A stretch of DNA of 8,278 nucleotides from Pseudomonadota bacterium (GTDB lineage: Bacteria > Pseudomonadota > Alphaproteobacteria > Acetobacterales > Acetobacteraceae). Positions 7,027 to 8,278 of the stretch are shown one piece after another. The translations under genes were made by a program, and so were the position numbers. Below the pieces are notes generated by a model. The model was not told the origin of the DNA. It saw only the letters and a list, made by a program, of their open reading frames with translations, and made no database searches. Location: the NCBI GenBank assembly GCA_021808185.1, contig JAKBCB010000151.1:1-8278 (forward strand), in the 5' to 3' direction. How positions within the stretch are numbered: the first letter of the stretch is position 1; each line of letters starts with the position of its first letter.

Positions 7027-7032
7027 AGGGGG
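7027..7032 (+). promoter_or_regulatory. Shine-Dalgarno AGGGGG for the exported binding protein
   Basis: AGGGGG lies seven bases before GTG 7040 and supports that start. The alternative in-frame GTG 6998 has no comparable site and would put 14 polar residues ahead of the signal peptide. Confidence 0.65.
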
Positions 7033-7039
7033 TGACAAG

Positions 7040-8275
7040 GTGATCGACAAGGACGAACTTTCCCGGCGCGGCTTGCTGAAGGCCACGACAGGCATGGCGG
7101 CGCTGGCGCTCGGCGCCGGCACGCCGTTCATGAACTCACGCCGGGCCTACGCGGCCGCGAGCGACCTCGCCAAACAGCAACTGCGCACCATCGGTCTGTC
7201 GGTAACCGTGCAGGAGCGCATTCTGGCAGAGTTCAAGGCCAAGTCGGGCGTCGGCTCGACGACTGGCACCGCCGCGACCTTCCCGGATGCGCAGACGAAG
7301 ATCCTGTCCGGCTCTAAGGACTACGATTGCTGGGAGACGATTGCCGAACGCCTGCCCGCCGTTGTGCAGACCAACAACGTCGAGCCGGTTCCGTCCTCGG
7401 CCCTGAAAAACTGGGCGAATATCCGCGACACCTTCACCAAGCCGAGCGGCAAGTGGGACAAGCGAGCGCAGATCACCGGCCAGATCTGGGCCGACGACGC
7501 GCAGACGAAGCTGTGGATGGTGCCGGCCGTCTATAACTACGACTCGATCGGCTATAATCCGAACGTCGTTAGCGCCGAGGAAGCGAACACCTGGACGGCG
7601 ATCTTCGACAAGAAGTGGAAAGGCAAGTCCGGGCTGAACACGGACCCGCTGATCGCGTTCGGCCAAGCCGTGCTTTGCATGAACTCGCTCGGCCTGTCAG
7701 ACGTGAAGAATCCTGGCAACCCGAGCGCCAAGGAGATGGACGAGGCGGCGAAGTTCCTGATCTCGAAGAAAAAGGACGGGCAGTTCCGCGCGCTCTGGGG
7801 CGACTTCGGCGAACTCGTCAATCTGCTGGCCTCGGGCGAGATGGTGGTCTGCGATGCGTGGCAGCCGGCGGTGATGGCCGTGAAGGCGCAAGGCAAACCC
7901 TGCAAGTATGCGGTTCCAAAGGAAGGATATCGCGCCTGGGCTATCGGACCGTCCCTCATTACCGGTTCGCCGAACAAGGAGGCGGTGTACGCCCACGCCG
8001 ACTACTGGCTGTCGGGCCCCCCGGGCATCACGGTTTCGGAGCAGGGGTACTACTCGCCGACGACGAACATCAAGAACGTGTTCCCTGCTGACAAGTACGC
8101 GTTCTGGTACGAAGGCAAACCCTGGAAAGGGGCACCGGAGCGAGGGATCAAGGAAGGCGATCTGCGCGACGGCGGTTCGCTCGAGACACGCGCGGCGAAC
8201 GTCGCATACTGGCATCAGTGGCCGGACGAATACGACCACCTCATTCAGAAATGGGACGAGTTCCTCAGCGCCTGA
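7040..8275 (+). CDS. Tat-exported ABC transporter substrate-binding protein (PotD-like)
   Basis: Periplasmic receptor of the transporter encoded upstream, 411 residues from GTG 7040. It opens with a twin-arginine signal: SRRGLLK at 8-14, hydrophobic core ATTGMAALALGAG, a basic tail NSRR and a likely cut after AYA (36-38). Tat export implies folding in the cytoplasm before transport. The mature part is a family 1 solute-binding protein of the polyamine type. Blocks VPAVYNYDSIGY (161-172), LISKKKDGQFRALW (240-253), EGYRAW (295-300), QGYY (335-338) and RDGG (376-379) are shared with the protein at 112-1329. There are four cysteines (97, 213, 271, 288). The single Cys visible in the paralogue (289) is not at an equivalent position. 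The gene is last in the visible operon, 50 bases after the second SDR. Many aromatic residues (WET, YNYD, CDAW, YRAW) could line a binding site for a cationic or polyhydroxylated ligand, but this is inference. Confidence 0.95.
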   Translation: MIDKDELSRRGLLKATTGMAALALGAGTPFMNSRRAYAAASDLAKQQLRTIGLSVTVQERILAEFKAKSGVGSTTGTAATFPDAQTKILSGSKDYDCWETIAERLPAVVQTNNVEPVPSSALKNWANIRDTFTKPSGKWDKRAQITGQIWADDAQTKLWMVPAVYNYDSIGYNPNVVSAEEANTWTAIFDKKWKGKSGLNTDPLIAFGQAVLCMNSLGLSDVKNPGNPSAKEMDEAAKFLISKKKDGQFRALWGDFGELVNLLASGEMVVCDAWQPAVMAVKAQGKPCKYAVPKEGYRAWAIGPSLITGSPNKEAVYAHADYWLSGPPGITVSEQGYYSPTTNIKNVFPADKYAFWYEGKPWKGAPERGIKEGDLRDGGSLETRAANVAYWHQWPDEYDHLIQKWDEFLSA

Positions 8276-8278
8276 GCA

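Noticed and set aside
1..8278. CRISPR array, tRNA/rRNA genes, insertion sequences or defence genes
   Set aside because: I found no regularly spaced repeats, no tRNA-like cloverleaf, no transposase motifs and no inverted terminal repeats. All long frames with real motifs belong to the transport/SDR/regulator set.

Overview
The window is GC-rich, tightly packed bacterial DNA with long shadow frames opposite nearly every gene. Composition, gene families and the Tat-exported binding protein suit a high-GC proteobacterium, most likely an alphaproteobacterium. That placement is inference; no taxonomic marker gene is present.

Layout: (1) From about 112 to 1329 (+) lies a gene for a periplasmic-type solute-binding protein with no visible export signal; its frame stays open to the left window edge. 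(2) From 1337 to 2380 (-), meeting it tail to tail with a 7-base gap, is a GntR-type regulator with two winged-helix DNA-binding segments followed by an FCD ligand-binding domain. (3) A 241-base divergent region (2381-2621) holds the perfect palindrome TTGCATGCAA, a candidate operator. (4) From 2622 to 8275 (+) runs a compact six-gene unit: ABC ATPase (PotA-like), two ABC permeases (PotB/PotC-like), two short-chain dehydrogenases/reductases (SDRs), and a Tat-exported solute-binding protein as the last gene. Spacing inside the unit is short: 29 bases, 1 base, a 4-base overlap, 19 bases and 50 bases. Co-transcription is therefore likely. The window ends 3 bases after the last stop, so the operon could continue.

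How it fits together (inference): the exported binding protein catches a small solute, the two permeases and the ATPase import it, and the two NAD-type SDRs oxidise or reduce a hydroxyl/keto group on it or its product. The divergent FCD regulator probably senses an intermediate. The polyamine-type (PotABCD) family suggests a small, perhaps charged or polyol-like ligand, but the sequence does not identify it.

The points most worth a second look are the ATPase, whose switch (H-loop) histidine is replaced by glycine; the regulator with two DNA-binding heads; and the apparently signal-less paralogue of the operon's binding protein. None of these proves a new system. The locus reads as a catabolic uptake operon with unusual components.
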